DNA of 14,427 nucleotides, from NCBI GenBank assembly GCA_934408705.1, contig CAKRVL010000066.1:1-14427 (forward strand), written 5' to 3'. This stretch comes from an uncultured Blautia sp. GTDB taxonomy: Bacteria > Bacillota > Clostridia > Lachnospirales > Lachnospiraceae. Each line of letters begins with the position of its first letter. Positions within the stretch are counted from its first letter, which is position 1. The notes beneath the pieces are model-generated. The model was not told the DNA's origin. It ran no database searches and saw nothing but the letters and a program-made list of their open reading frames with translations. A program made the position numbers and the translations under genes. Below are positions 6,644 to 14,405 of the stretch, one piece after another.

Positions 6644-7522
6644 TTATCTTTTTAATTTATCAAAGGAATTAGCAAGATCTGCAAACTCCTTTAACGTAAG
6701 AGCTTCGCCTCTTACGTTCACCGGAATCCCGGTTTCAGCCATAACTTTCTCAATCTCTTCTTTCGAGAAATCAAGCTCAGGTGAATTCTTCAGCCCATTT
6801 ACCAGAGTTTTTCTTCTCTGGTTAAAGGATGCCCGGATCAGCCGGAACATCAGCTTCTCATTATCCACCTGTACCGGCGGCTCCTCATATCTGACCAGCT
6901 GAATAACTGCACTTCCCACCTTCGGTCTTGGCATAAAACAGTTCGGCGGAACATTTGCAATAATCTGCGGTCTGGCATAATACTGGACAGCCAGTGACAA
7001 AGCACCATAATCTTTCGTTCCCGGTCCAACCTGCATTCTGTCCGCTACCTCCTTCTGCACCATGATGGTGATAGAAGAAATAGGAACATGGTTTTCAAAA
7101 AGTCCCATAATGATCGGTGTAGTAATATAATAGGGCAGATTGGCAACCACCTTAATAGGCTTGCCACCATTTTTCTCCTGCGCCAGTGCAGCAATATCCA
7201 CCTTCAGGATATCCTCATTGATCACCGTCACATTATCCCAATCCTTCAAGGTATCATTTTCCAGAATGGGAATCAATGTTTTATCAATCTCTACAGCTAC
7301 AACCTCTCTTGCAGCTTCTGCCAGATACTGCGTCATGGTTCCAATACCCGGTCCGATCTCCAGCACAAAATCATCCTTAGTGATCTGGGATGCCTCTATT
7401 ATTTTTTCCAGGACATGTGTATCAATAAGAAAATTCTGACCAAACCTTTTCTGGAAAGCAAAATTATACTTTTGAAGAACTTCAATGGTATATTTCGGGT
7501 TTCCTAAATAAGGTCTGGTCAT
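6644..7522 (-). CDS. rsmA: 16S rRNA (adenine1518-N6/adenine1519-N6) dimethyltransferase
   Basis: RsmA (KsgA) uses SAM to dimethylate two adjacent adenines in the 3' hairpin of 16S rRNA, a late 30S assembly check. The 292 residues carry RFGQNFL (26-32), SAM motif I VLEIGPGIGTMT (53-64), acidic VAVEID (75-80), catalytic motif IV NLPYYITTP (128-136), MVQKEVADRM (154-163) and FMPRPKVGSAV (196-206). FNQRRKTL (233-240) in the C-terminal helical domain is also typical. The ATG has a GAGG site about 9 nt upstream. The gene begins 25 nt after the TPR/AAA gene and is the last of the run, ending at the terminator. Loss of this enzyme is the classical cause of kasugamycin resistance. Confidence 0.96.
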   Translation of the reverse strand: MTRPYLGNPKYTIEVLQKYNFAFQKRFGQNFLIDTHVLEKIIEASQITKDDFVLEIGPGIGTMTQYLAEAAREVVAVEIDKTLIPILENDTLKDWDNVTVINEDILKVDIAALAQEKNGGKPIKVVANLPYYITTPIIMGLFENHVPISSITIMVQKEVADRMQVGPGTKDYGALSLAVQYYARPQIIANVPPNCFMPRPKVGSAVIQLVRYEEPPVQVDNEKLMFRLIRASFNQRRKTLVNGLKNSPELDFSKEEIEKVMAETGIPVNVRGEALTLKEFADLANSFDKLKR

Positions 7523-7547
7523 AATATTTTCCTCTTTCTTTTAATTA

Positions 7548-10100
7548 TTATTTTGAAAAATCTTTCTCATAGAGAACCGTAAATCCGTCACGGTCTACTC
7601 TCTTCTTCTTGTTAAATTTCAGAAGTCCACCCTGGGATTTCGCCATTGCCGCATCAAGCATATCCTTAACCGCACCAATATTCATAGGCTGGTCTTCCTT
7701 CTGATTTACACCGATCAGATTATATAATGCAAGCATTCCCATCTGGTCAATCTTATAACCATTCTCCTTAGTGTAAACTCTTGCAAAATTTACAAGCTCA
7801 TCATTAGTAAACACCGGAATATTGATCATAGATGTGAACTTTTTGGCAAATTTCGGGAATCTTGCGATCAGCTTGCGCATTCCGATCTTCTCATCCTCAA
7901 TAATAACTGTAAGTCCGTCAGTGCGGAACTCCATAGCCTTATCCAGAATATCCACTGTCTCCTGTGTAAGCTGATTTGCATTCTCAATTACCAGGAAACC
8001 GCCACGAAGCTTATTAAGCACTCTGGCAACATCCATTCCATTCAGCTGCTCCGCGAATACATAAGCAACCTTTGATGCCGGCAGATTCAGTTCTTTACAG
8101 ATTGCCGGAATCAGACTTGCGATCAGTCTTGTCTTTCCGGTTTCCTTACCACCCATAACGATTACGTTACCAGTCTTGGAGGTTTTATCAGCTGCAGCCA
8201 TCTGCACATCACAAAGTGCACTGATCAGCTGATCCTTCATTCCCGGAACCTTCACAAAATATGTAAACAGCTTCTTCTCATCATCAGAAAGTGCTTTCTC
8301 TCTCGGAACAATGTCAGATGGATTCGTCTTATCCTTAGGCTGAATGGACTCGATGAACTGCTCAAGCTCTTCTTCCTCGGAAAGAGGACCTTCCTCCTCT
8401 TCGCTTTCCTCTTCATCCTCATCAAAAGCGAAATCTAACTCATCATCCTCAGATTCCTCTGCCATATCCTCATCAGAATCATCCGGTTCTTCCTCTGCAT
8501 CTTCAGTCTCTGCTATATCATCCAGAACAGGAGAAGCTTCTTCATCCTCTTCCTCTTCTTCTCCGATGCTTTCACGAAGAAGCTTTGCAATAAATTCATC
8601 CTCGGACATAGAATCTTCGTTAGCTTCCGCCTTCTTATCCTCTTTATGTCCGGCAGGACCATTCATAAACTCATCCTCTGCAGCCTGAAGATCCTCCTCG
8701 GAAAGGAATTCTTCTTCCTCAAGCTCTACAACAGGCTTCTTTACCTCCGGAGTATCTATAATTTCTTCCTCTTCCGGTGTAATTACTTCCTCCGGAATTT
8801 CCGCAGCCTCTTTAATCTCTCTATTCTCTTCTTTTACCTTTTCTTCATCCGGCTTCTCATCAGGAATCTCAATTCCCTGGGCGGAAGCAGCTGCCAGAAT
8901 TGTATCTTCCAGATTAAAATTGGAAAAATCAAATTCTGCTTTTACCTCTGTCACATCATCAGGATCATTCTTATCGCTGAAAAGATTATTCTGTGCAGGC
9001 GCCTTCGGAACCTCCATCTCTTCCGGTGAAATATTCTTCATGGAATCCGGAATATTCAGCTTAGGCATTTTCAGATTCTCTGCAGGTTTCTCTGTTTCTG
9101 CAGAAGATACGCTTTCCTCTTCTGCTGTCTTAGTTTCCTCTTCTACAGCACTCTTTGCCTTATCCTTGCCAGTCTCCGGCTCAAGCTCCGGCACACTTGC
9201 ATATTCCTTCTCAGAAGCAGGATCTCTCAGCATCTCCTCCTGAACCTCTTTCGTTTCCTCAGAAGAAACAATGCTGTCTTCCATTTCATCCAGCTTACGG
9301 TTTCCGAAAATATCGCGAAGACCTTTGGAAATTTTGTCCTGAAGACTCTCTACTCCATTCAGATCCTCATTCTTGATCTGAATACTTTCAATGCTGTCAT
9401 TTGCTTTATTCTCAGCTTCAGCTGCCTTCTCCTCTTCCTTGGCTGCCTCCGCTTCCTCAGGCTTCAGAAGCTTCGGTACAAACTGCTGCTCATACCGCTC
9501 TTTTTCTTCGCCGGTGAGGGCACCCATGCGCTGCTTCAGATCCATCGCCTTCATTACGTAGCCACCCTCATTAAACCAGAGAATGATCTCATTGCAAAGC
9601 TCAAGGCATTTCTCCTTGTCTCCATCCTGATAATACAGCTTGGCAAGCTCATAAGACCATTTTTCGGTAAATTCCTTCTCCTTATAATCCTCCAGAACTT
9701 TAATCTGCTCTGCAAGTGGAGATTTCTTCTCCTTCAGGATCTTATATTTCAGAATATACTGTGTATTGTCGTTAGGAGCAACCTCTCTGTATTCCTGATA
9801 AAATTCTACCGCCTCGGAAATCTGTCCCAGCTTAAGGGAAACTTCTACAAGACGATAAAGAATGTTCTTACCGATAGAGGCTCTGTGATAAGCCAGCAGG
9901 AAAATCTCCTTACTGTCCTCATAGCGCTTATTAGCAGCATAGATCTCACCAACCACACAAAGGGTACGAACATTTTTCACACGGCGCCAGTCAATGCTGT
10001 CCACAACATTCATGGCTCCCTTATAGTCTCTCTGTTCTACTAAATGATTAATCTCTTCAAGTTTAACCCGAAATTCCTCTTTATCCAAATTTTTCACCAA
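7548..10100 (-). CDS. TPR / acidic-linker / degenerate CbxX-SpoVK-type AAA+ protein
   Basis: This 850-residue protein of unknown function has three parts. Residues 15-190 are amphipathic helical pairs of TPR type. Residues 200-600 are low complexity and extremely rich in E and D, with poly-E runs near 441-448, 513-521 and 561-579, so probably disordered. Residues 605-825 form an AAA+ domain: Walker A GGKETGKT (650-657), then GGFLVIENANQL (700-711), which aligns with GGVLFIDEAYSL of CbxX/SpoVK. The Walker B Asp-Glu is thus E706-N707, and the arginine-finger site aligns with K754 in FPKFAKKF, suggesting weak or no hydrolysis. No membrane segment is seen. Start is a TTG (10100) or overlapping GTG (10097) with a poor ribosome site. 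It sits between recF and rsmA, 52 nt after recF, where gyrB is common. A role tied to replication or ribosomes is only a context guess. Confidence 0.85.
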   Translation of the reverse strand: MVKNLDKEEFRVKLEEINHLVEQRDYKGAMNVVDSIDWRRVKNVRTLCVVGEIYAANKRYEDSKEIFLLAYHRASIGKNILYRLVEVSLKLGQISEAVEFYQEYREVAPNDNTQYILKYKILKEKKSPLAEQIKVLEDYKEKEFTEKWSYELAKLYYQDGDKEKCLELCNEIILWFNEGGYVMKAMDLKQRMGALTGEEKERYEQQFVPKLLKPEEAEAAKEEEKAAEAENKANDSIESIQIKNEDLNGVESLQDKISKGLRDIFGNRKLDEMEDSIVSSEETKEVQEEMLRDPASEKEYASVPELEPETGKDKAKSAVEEETKTAEEESVSSAETEKPAENLKMPKLNIPDSMKNISPEEMEVPKAPAQNNLFSDKNDPDDVTEVKAEFDFSNFNLEDTILAAASAQGIEIPDEKPDEEKVKEENREIKEAAEIPEEVITPEEEEIIDTPEVKKPVVELEEEEFLSEEDLQAAEDEFMNGPAGHKEDKKAEANEDSMSEDEFIAKLLRESIGEEEEEDEEASPVLDDIAETEDAEEEPDDSDEDMAEESEDDELDFAFDEDEEESEEEEGPLSEEEELEQFIESIQPKDKTNPSDIVPREKALSDDEKKLFTYFVKVPGMKDQLISALCDVQMAAADKTSKTGNVIVMGGKETGKTRLIASLIPAICKELNLPASKVAYVFAEQLNGMDVARVLNKLRGGFLVIENANQLTQETVDILDKAMEFRTDGLTVIIEDEKIGMRKLIARFPKFAKKFTSMINIPVFTNDELVNFARVYTKENGYKIDQMGMLALYNLIGVNQKEDQPMNIGAVKDMLDAAMAKSQGGLLKFNKKKRVDRDGFTVLYEKDFSK

Positions 10101-10152
10101 CTTTCCATAGTTAATGCCAGTTTAGCATATCACTTACTACTTCGCAAGCTTA

Positions 10153-11241
10153 TTATATAGGCTGATACACCTGCCCGGCCACAACGTGAAACACTTTATT
10201 TATTTTAAACTGATGGCTGATAAAATCATCCAGACCGGTACATGTGATCATAGTCTGGATGTCATGAATGCTCTCCAGAAGATAATTCTGACGGCTGCTG
10301 TCCAGCTCGGAAAGTACATCATCCAGAAGCAGAACCGGCTTGTCATGAATAATCTTCTCCACCAGATAAATCTCCGAAAGTTTTAAGGAAAGGGCTGCTG
10401 TTCTCTGCTGCCCCTGAGAGCCATATTTACGGATATCGATTCCGTTCACCGCAACCATCAGATCATCCCTGTGTGGCCCGGAAGAGGTCATTTTCATCCG
10501 AAGATCCCGGTCACGGTTGCGAAAAAGACTCTGCTCCAGCTCTTCACTTTTTACACTTGGCTCATAAATAACTTCTATATTCTCAATCCCACCGGTAAGA
10601 TTTCTGTGAATATCCTTGATGATCTCATTCAGGGATTCTACAAATTCCTGTCTTTTCTCAATAATCTTGCGTCCATAGGTTACAAGCTGCATATCCCACA
10701 CATCCAGTGTTGCTCCCAGCTCAGGCTGCCTGTACATATCCTTCAGAAGCTTATTTCTCTGATTCAGGATATGATTATAGCCGGCAAGATCGGTAAGATA
10801 CAGCTTATCCAGCTGGCAAAGCTCCGCATCCATAAATCTGCGCCGCTCTCCCGGACCGTTTTTGATAATATTCAGATCCTCCGGGGAAAAGAAAACCAGG
10901 TTCACCACTCCCAGAAGCTCCCTTGCCTTCTTTATGGGAAGTCCGTTGATTGCCACTCCCTTAGCCTTATTTTTACGAAGATGCATATCGATCTTGTAAG
11001 ACATGGAAGCCTTCTCAACCATCATTCGGATGTGGGATTCCTCCTGGTCAAAACGGATGATCTCCTTATCCTTGCTGCCCTTGTGTGACTTACTGGTTCC
11101 ACAAAGATAAACTGATTCCAGGATATTTGTTTTACCCTGGGCATTATCCCCATAGAAAATATTAGTTCCCTTGTCAAAATTAAGCTCCAGTGATTCATAA
11201 TTTCTGAAATTGCTTAATTTTATGGATTCAATATAAGCCAT
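10153..11241 (-). CDS. recF: DNA replication and repair protein RecF
   Basis: RecF is an SMC-like ABC ATPase that binds gapped DNA and, with RecO/RecR, helps load RecA at stalled forks. The 362 residues show Walker A YGDNAQGKTNILE (30-42), the RecF FFSPEDLNIIKNGPGERRRF block (117-136), the ABC signature YGSQGQQRTAALSLKLSE (273-290) and Walker B PVLLLDDVLSELD (302-314). SSGPHRDD (253-260) is another typical family segment. The ATG lies 1 nt after the yaaA stop, so the two are translationally coupled, with the ribosome site inside the end of yaaA. Tandem TAA codons end it (10155-10150). Confidence 0.97.
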   Translation of the reverse strand: MAYIESIKLSNFRNYESLELNFDKGTNIFYGDNAQGKTNILESVYLCGTSKSHKGSKDKEIIRFDQEESHIRMMVEKASMSYKIDMHLRKNKAKGVAINGLPIKKARELLGVVNLVFFSPEDLNIIKNGPGERRRFMDAELCQLDKLYLTDLAGYNHILNQRNKLLKDMYRQPELGATLDVWDMQLVTYGRKIIEKRQEFVESLNEIIKDIHRNLTGGIENIEVIYEPSVKSEELEQSLFRNRDRDLRMKMTSSGPHRDDLMVAVNGIDIRKYGSQGQQRTAALSLKLSEIYLVEKIIHDKPVLLLDDVLSELDSSRQNYLLESIHDIQTMITCTGLDDFISHQFKINKVFHVVAGQVYQPI

Positions 11242-11242
11242 T

Positions 11243-11458
11243 TTACTCGTTTCCTGACAGAACCTTCACATCCTGGCCATTATAGGAAATAACATCACCG
11301 CCATAAACCTTACGGCCTCTTCTGGTATCTACCTCTCCGTTAACCTTTACAAGCCCGTCACCGATCACATATTTTGCTTCAACACCATCTGAAACAAGAT
11401 CGGCAAGCTTTAATGCCTGGCCAAGCTTAATAAATTCGTCTCTGATTCTGATTTCCAA
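11243..11458 (-). CDS. yaaA: S4-domain RNA-binding protein YaaA
   Basis: This 71-residue protein is almost entirely an S4 RNA-binding domain: IKLGQALKLADLVSDG, then VIGDGLVKVNGEVDTRRGRK (31-50), then the closing GDVISYNGQDVKV. In B. subtilis the equivalent gene lies between dnaN and recF, and the protein is implicated in ribosome assembly. Spacing is 20 nt from dnaN and 1 nt from recF, as usual in Bacillota. An AGGCAAAA-type site precedes the ATG. Confidence 0.93.
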   Translation of the reverse strand: MEIRIRDEFIKLGQALKLADLVSDGVEAKYVIGDGLVKVNGEVDTRRGRKVYGGDVISYNGQDVKVLSGNE

Positions 11459-11478
11459 TTTTTTGCCTCCACTTCCAC

Positions 11479-12594
11479 TTATCTTGCCTGATTCTGATTT
11501 ATGTTAACCGGCAGGATAAGATAAGTATATGTTTCCTCTTCATCCCTGATAAAGCACGGAGCCTTCGGGTTTACAAGATAAATATCAATAGTTTCATCAT
11601 CAATAACCTTAAGTGCATCGATAAGGAACTTAGGATTAAATCCTATCAGGATATCCTTTCCCTCTTTTTCAATATCAATATCCTCATTCATGGAACCCAT
11701 TGCAGAATCAATCTTCAGTTCCATACTGTTATCCGTAATATGAATAATGATTGGCTTCTTGTCTCCTTCTCTTACAAGAAGTGTGGCACGGTCAATACAA
11801 TCCAGGAATTCTTTTTTGTTAATGGAAAGCTTGGTCTCATAATCACTGGAAAGCATCTGGTCAATTCGGAAATATTCTCCCTCAATCAGACGGGAAACAA
11901 CCATAGTCTGGTCAAATTCAAATAAAATATGATTCTTTGTAAAGAAAATGCTGACTACATCATCCATTTCCCCGGATAATATCTTACTGATCTCATTCAG
12001 TGTCTTGCCAGGAACTACAACCTTGCGGTCAGAATAGTCCTTTTTCAAAGGCATTTTGCGGATAGCGATGCGATGTCCATCCAGAGAAACAATTTTCAGA
12101 CAATTATCCTTAATTTCAAACAGCTCACCAGTCATTAAAGTGTTGTTATCGTTGACTGCAATTGAGAATATTGTCTGATAAATCATGTTTTTCAATGTAT
12201 ATTGTGAGATAGTTAATGGTTCATCTCTTTCAATCATAGGAAGATATGCGAAATCTTCTCCTGATTTTCCCGGAATATTAAACTTTGCTTTTTCACATGT
12301 GATAGTTGCAGCAAATTTTTCATCTGTTTTAATAGTAACATCATTATCTGGAAGTCTTCGAATGATTTCATAGAAGATTTTTGCATTCAGTGCAACCATT
12401 CCTTTTTCTTCTATAGTACCATCAACGATGGTTTCAATCCCAAGTTCCATATCATTTGTAGTAAATTTGATCTGGTTAGTTGTTGCATCAATAAGAATAC
12501 ATTCCAGAATTGGCATGGTTGTTTTGGATGGTACAGCTTTTAATGAAATGCTGACGCTCTTCAACAAGTTACTTTTTGAGCAAATGATTTTCAT
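11479..12594 (-). CDS. dnaN: DNA polymerase III beta subunit (sliding clamp)
   Basis: DnaN forms the dimeric ring that tethers DNA polymerase III and repair factors to DNA. The 371 residues cover the three repeated clamp domains. Family segments include the N-terminal MKIICSKSNLLKSVSISLKA, AVPSKTTMPILECIL (20-34), FTTNDMELGIET and the C-terminal YTYLILPVNI. The last residues continue a little past the usual R-L/M-P-V/M end (NQNQAR). The ATG is preceded by AAAGGAAG, and a DnaA box (12597-12605) lies between that site and the start codon, so DnaA binding at the origin could directly affect dnaN expression. It is separated from dnaA by the putative oriC. Confidence 0.97.
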   Translation of the reverse strand: MKIICSKSNLLKSVSISLKAVPSKTTMPILECILIDATTNQIKFTTNDMELGIETIVDGTIEEKGMVALNAKIFYEIIRRLPDNDVTIKTDEKFAATITCEKAKFNIPGKSGEDFAYLPMIERDEPLTISQYTLKNMIYQTIFSIAVNDNNTLMTGELFEIKDNCLKIVSLDGHRIAIRKMPLKKDYSDRKVVVPGKTLNEISKILSGEMDDVVSIFFTKNHILFEFDQTMVVSRLIEGEYFRIDQMLSSDYETKLSINKKEFLDCIDRATLLVREGDKKPIIIHITDNSMELKIDSAMGSMNEDIDIEKEGKDILIGFNPKFLIDALKVIDDETIDIYLVNPKAPCFIRDEEETYTYLILPVNINQNQAR

Positions 12595-12872
12595 AATGTG
12601 TATAACTTCCTTTCTGGAGAAAATGGGTTTTTCATAAAATATATTTAAGAAGATATCCGCCGTATCCGTCGTAGAGGATGTGAATATGTGAAAAATTCAC
12701 TTCCGCCCAGTGAATAAAAGGGTTTCGGATATGGATAACTTCGTGTAAAAGCATTGGTTTAGGGTGTGAATAACCTGTGTAAAACCACATCGGCGATTTT
12801 AGCGGCGAAAGTTATTCACATTAATACACATAATTTCAACATCTTATACACATGGAATGTGGAAAAAATGTG
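12595..12872. other. oriC: Probable chromosomal origin oriC (dnaA-dnaN spacer)
   Basis: Four exact TTATNCACA DnaA boxes are visible: 12812-12820 (+), 12844-12852 (+), 12765-12773 (-) and 12597-12605 (-). One-mismatch boxes occur at 12679-12687, 12709-12717, 12730-12738 (TTATCCATA) and 12860-12868 (-), at 12822-12830 (+), and at 12880-12888 (-) within the dnaA 3' end. The two exact right-hand boxes point one way and the left-hand group the other. The dnaA-dnaN spacer is a known site of Bacillota origins. All flanking genes diverge in one direction from it as leading-strand genes. Confidence 0.85.
12630..12671. other. Candidate DNA unwinding element of oriC
   Basis: An AT-rich stretch (about 12630-12648) borders two adjacent 9-mers, TATCCGCCG and TATCCGTCG (12654-12671). 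Between them lies AAGAAG (12647-12652), which read 3' to 5' is GAA-GAA, like the DnaA-trio motif of basal unwinding systems. The order of DnaA boxes, GC-rich patch, trio and AT-rich DNA resembles that described for B. subtilis. The assignment is inferred from layout. Confidence 0.5.
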
Positions 12873-14237
12873 TTAAGTTTGTGGATTAATTTTTTTCTTT
12901 AAAGTCTCGACGGTGCTTTGCAGCTGTTCGTTCGTCTGCAGCTCCTTTTCGATCTTTTCTACACCATGCATAACGGTTGTGTGGTCACGATTTCCAAGAT
13001 ACTGGCCAACATTTTTCAGAGGGATGGCAAGTATTTCACGGCAAAGGTACATAGCCACCTGTCTGGGCATAACGATCTTGGAGCTTCTCTTATTTCCGCA
13101 CAGATCTGCAGTGCTGACATTAAAGTGTTCAGCAACCATAGAGATAATATATTCTGCAGTAATCTGTTTATTCTCATTCGGTGCGATGATATCCTTCAAA
13201 GCCTGTTCAGCAAGCTCAAGTGTAACCTCTTTTTTCTCCAGCTTCGCGTAAGCAACTACCTTATTAAAGGCACCTTCCAGCTCACGGATGTTAGATTTAA
13301 TATTATTTGCAATATATTTGATAACATCCTCACTTACATTATAGCCATCCATGTCTTCCTTCTTATGAAGAATAGCCATCCTGGTCTCATAATCCGGCAG
13401 TGTGATATCTACGATCAGTCCCCATTCGAATCTTGAACGGAAACGCTCATCCAGAATCTCCATATCTTTCGGCGGTTTATCAGAAGATATGATGATCTGC
13501 TTATTAGCGCTGTAAAGACTGTTAAATGTATGGAAAAATTCCTCCTGTGTAGATTCCTTTCCTATAATAAACTGAATATCATCGATCAGAAGGACATCAA
13601 TGTTACGATATTTCTCACGGAATTTGCTCATTGCAGTATTATTTCCGTTACGGATCGTCTCGATCAGCTCATTGGTAAATTCTTCACTGGTAACGTAGAG
13701 AACCTTGCTGTTATCATCATTTTCGATAATAAAGTGAGCGATGGAATGCATCAGATGGGTTTTTCCCAGTCCGGCGCCACCATAGATAAAAAGCGGATTG
13801 TAGGTATTTCCAGGAGATTCCGCTACGGCCAGGGCTGCTGCCTGAGCCAGTTTGTTGTTGCTTCCTACGATAAATGTATTAAATGTATATTTCGGATTAA
13901 GATTTGCTTCCTCACATCTGTCCTTAAAACGGCTGTTCTGGTCAGGTGTAGCTTCGGAAGTGGATTTCTTCGCCGGAACATCTTCTGGAAGGATAAATTT
14001 TACTTCGCAGTCAGCCATTCCGGTGACTTCGCTTATGGTAACCTGCAGAGGCAGCTTATAATTCTTATTAATGTAGCTTAATCGTACTTGATCTGAAGCA
14101 ACGATGGTGACTACATTTCCGCTGACGTCATAAACCTTAAGGGGTTTCAGCCAGGTGTCGAAGCGAACATCGGAAAGATCGTGCTCCTTTTTCACAATTT
14201 CCAGGATTTCATCCCATTTTTCTATTACTGTGCTCAT
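12873..14237 (-). CDS. dnaA: Chromosomal replication initiator protein DnaA
   Basis: DnaA binds DnaA boxes and, as an ATP-bound filament, melts the origin and loads the helicase. At 454 residues it is standard length. Domain I is about 1-85, followed by a short linker (85-110). The AAA+ core contains YTFNTFIVGSNN (117-128), Walker A GGAGLGKT (153-160), Walker B VLLIDD (215-220), box VII DERFRSRFEWG (263-273) and sensor II NIRELEGAF (316-324). Domain IV holds the DNA-binding signature GNRDHTTVMH (415-424). The ATG follows GGGAGG at close spacing. Upstream is a structured leader with a possible leader ORF; downstream is the probable oriC. Confidence 0.98.
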   Translation of the reverse strand: MSTVIEKWDEILEIVKKEHDLSDVRFDTWLKPLKVYDVSGNVVTIVASDQVRLSYINKNYKLPLQVTISEVTGMADCEVKFILPEDVPAKKSTSEATPDQNSRFKDRCEEANLNPKYTFNTFIVGSNNKLAQAAALAVAESPGNTYNPLFIYGGAGLGKTHLMHSIAHFIIENDDNSKVLYVTSEEFTNELIETIRNGNNTAMSKFREKYRNIDVLLIDDIQFIIGKESTQEEFFHTFNSLYSANKQIIISSDKPPKDMEILDERFRSRFEWGLIVDITLPDYETRMAILHKKEDMDGYNVSEDVIKYIANNIKSNIRELEGAFNKVVAYAKLEKKEVTLELAEQALKDIIAPNENKQITAEYIISMVAEHFNVSTADLCGNKRSSKIVMPRQVAMYLCREILAIPLKNVGQYLGNRDHTTVMHGVEKIEKELQTNEQLQSTVETLKKKINPQT

Positions 14238-14266
14238 GTTTTCCTCCCATAATACATCTGATTGTG

Positions 14267-14362
14267 TTACGCGAAAGTAACCGTATAATAATGCCGTCCG
14301 TTGGCGACATGTCCGTTTATGAAAATATCAGCGGTAAAACTGGTATTTTCATAAACGGACAT
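14267..14362 (-). CDS. Possible 31-codon leader ORF upstream of dnaA
   Basis: On the minus strand an ATG at 14362, with AAGGA 5 nt upstream (14372-14368), opens a 31-codon frame. It starts MSVYENTSF and ends YYTVTFA before TAA at 14269-14267, 29 nt before the dnaA ATG. Its first half is encoded by the large hairpin at 14309-14362, so translating it would melt that hairpin. No family is recognised and the frame could be chance. If the promoter call is right the ribosome site lies at the very 5' end of the mRNA, which weakens the case. Confidence 0.35.
   Translation of the reverse strand: MSVYENTSFTADIFINGHVANGRHYYTVTFA
14309..14362. repeat. 19-bp perfect inverted repeat in the dnaA leader
   Basis: The arms at 14309-14327 and 14344-14362 are exact reverse complements over 19 bp. 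The core is GTCCGTTTATGAAAATA, and the stem continues 4 more imperfect pairs to an 8-nt loop. No T-tract follows on the minus strand, so it is not a simple terminator. The heptamer GTCCGTT also occurs a third time at 14296-14302, 15 bp from the left-arm copy, so these may be repeated protein-binding sites instead of, or as well as, an RNA hairpin. Confidence 0.85.
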
Positions 14363-14378
14363 AAATATCCTTATATAT

Positions 14379-14405
14379 ATTATAATAAATCCTGTCTTTT
14401 CGCAA
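14379..14405 (-). promoter_or_regulatory. Candidate dnaA promoter
   Basis: On the minus strand, TTGCGA (14405-14400) is followed after 15 nt by a perfect TATAAT (14384-14379), with the overlapping TAATAT (14382-14377) at 17 nt. The start would be near 14372, giving a leader of about 135 nt. ATTATAAT (14379-14386) is palindromic, so a plus-strand TATAAT (14381-14386) exists too. A divergent promoter for a gene beyond base 14427 (in many Bacillota, rpmH) is possible. Confidence 0.55.

Noticed and set aside
8344..8688. Plus-strand serine-rich ORF
   Set aside because: Poly-Ser is the mirror of GAA/GAG/GAT codons in the acidic region of the TPR/AAA gene, so it is a composition artefact.
13530..14081. 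183-codon plus-strand ORF opposite dnaA
   Set aside because: It lies wholly antisense to a highly conserved dnaA and shows no family signature.
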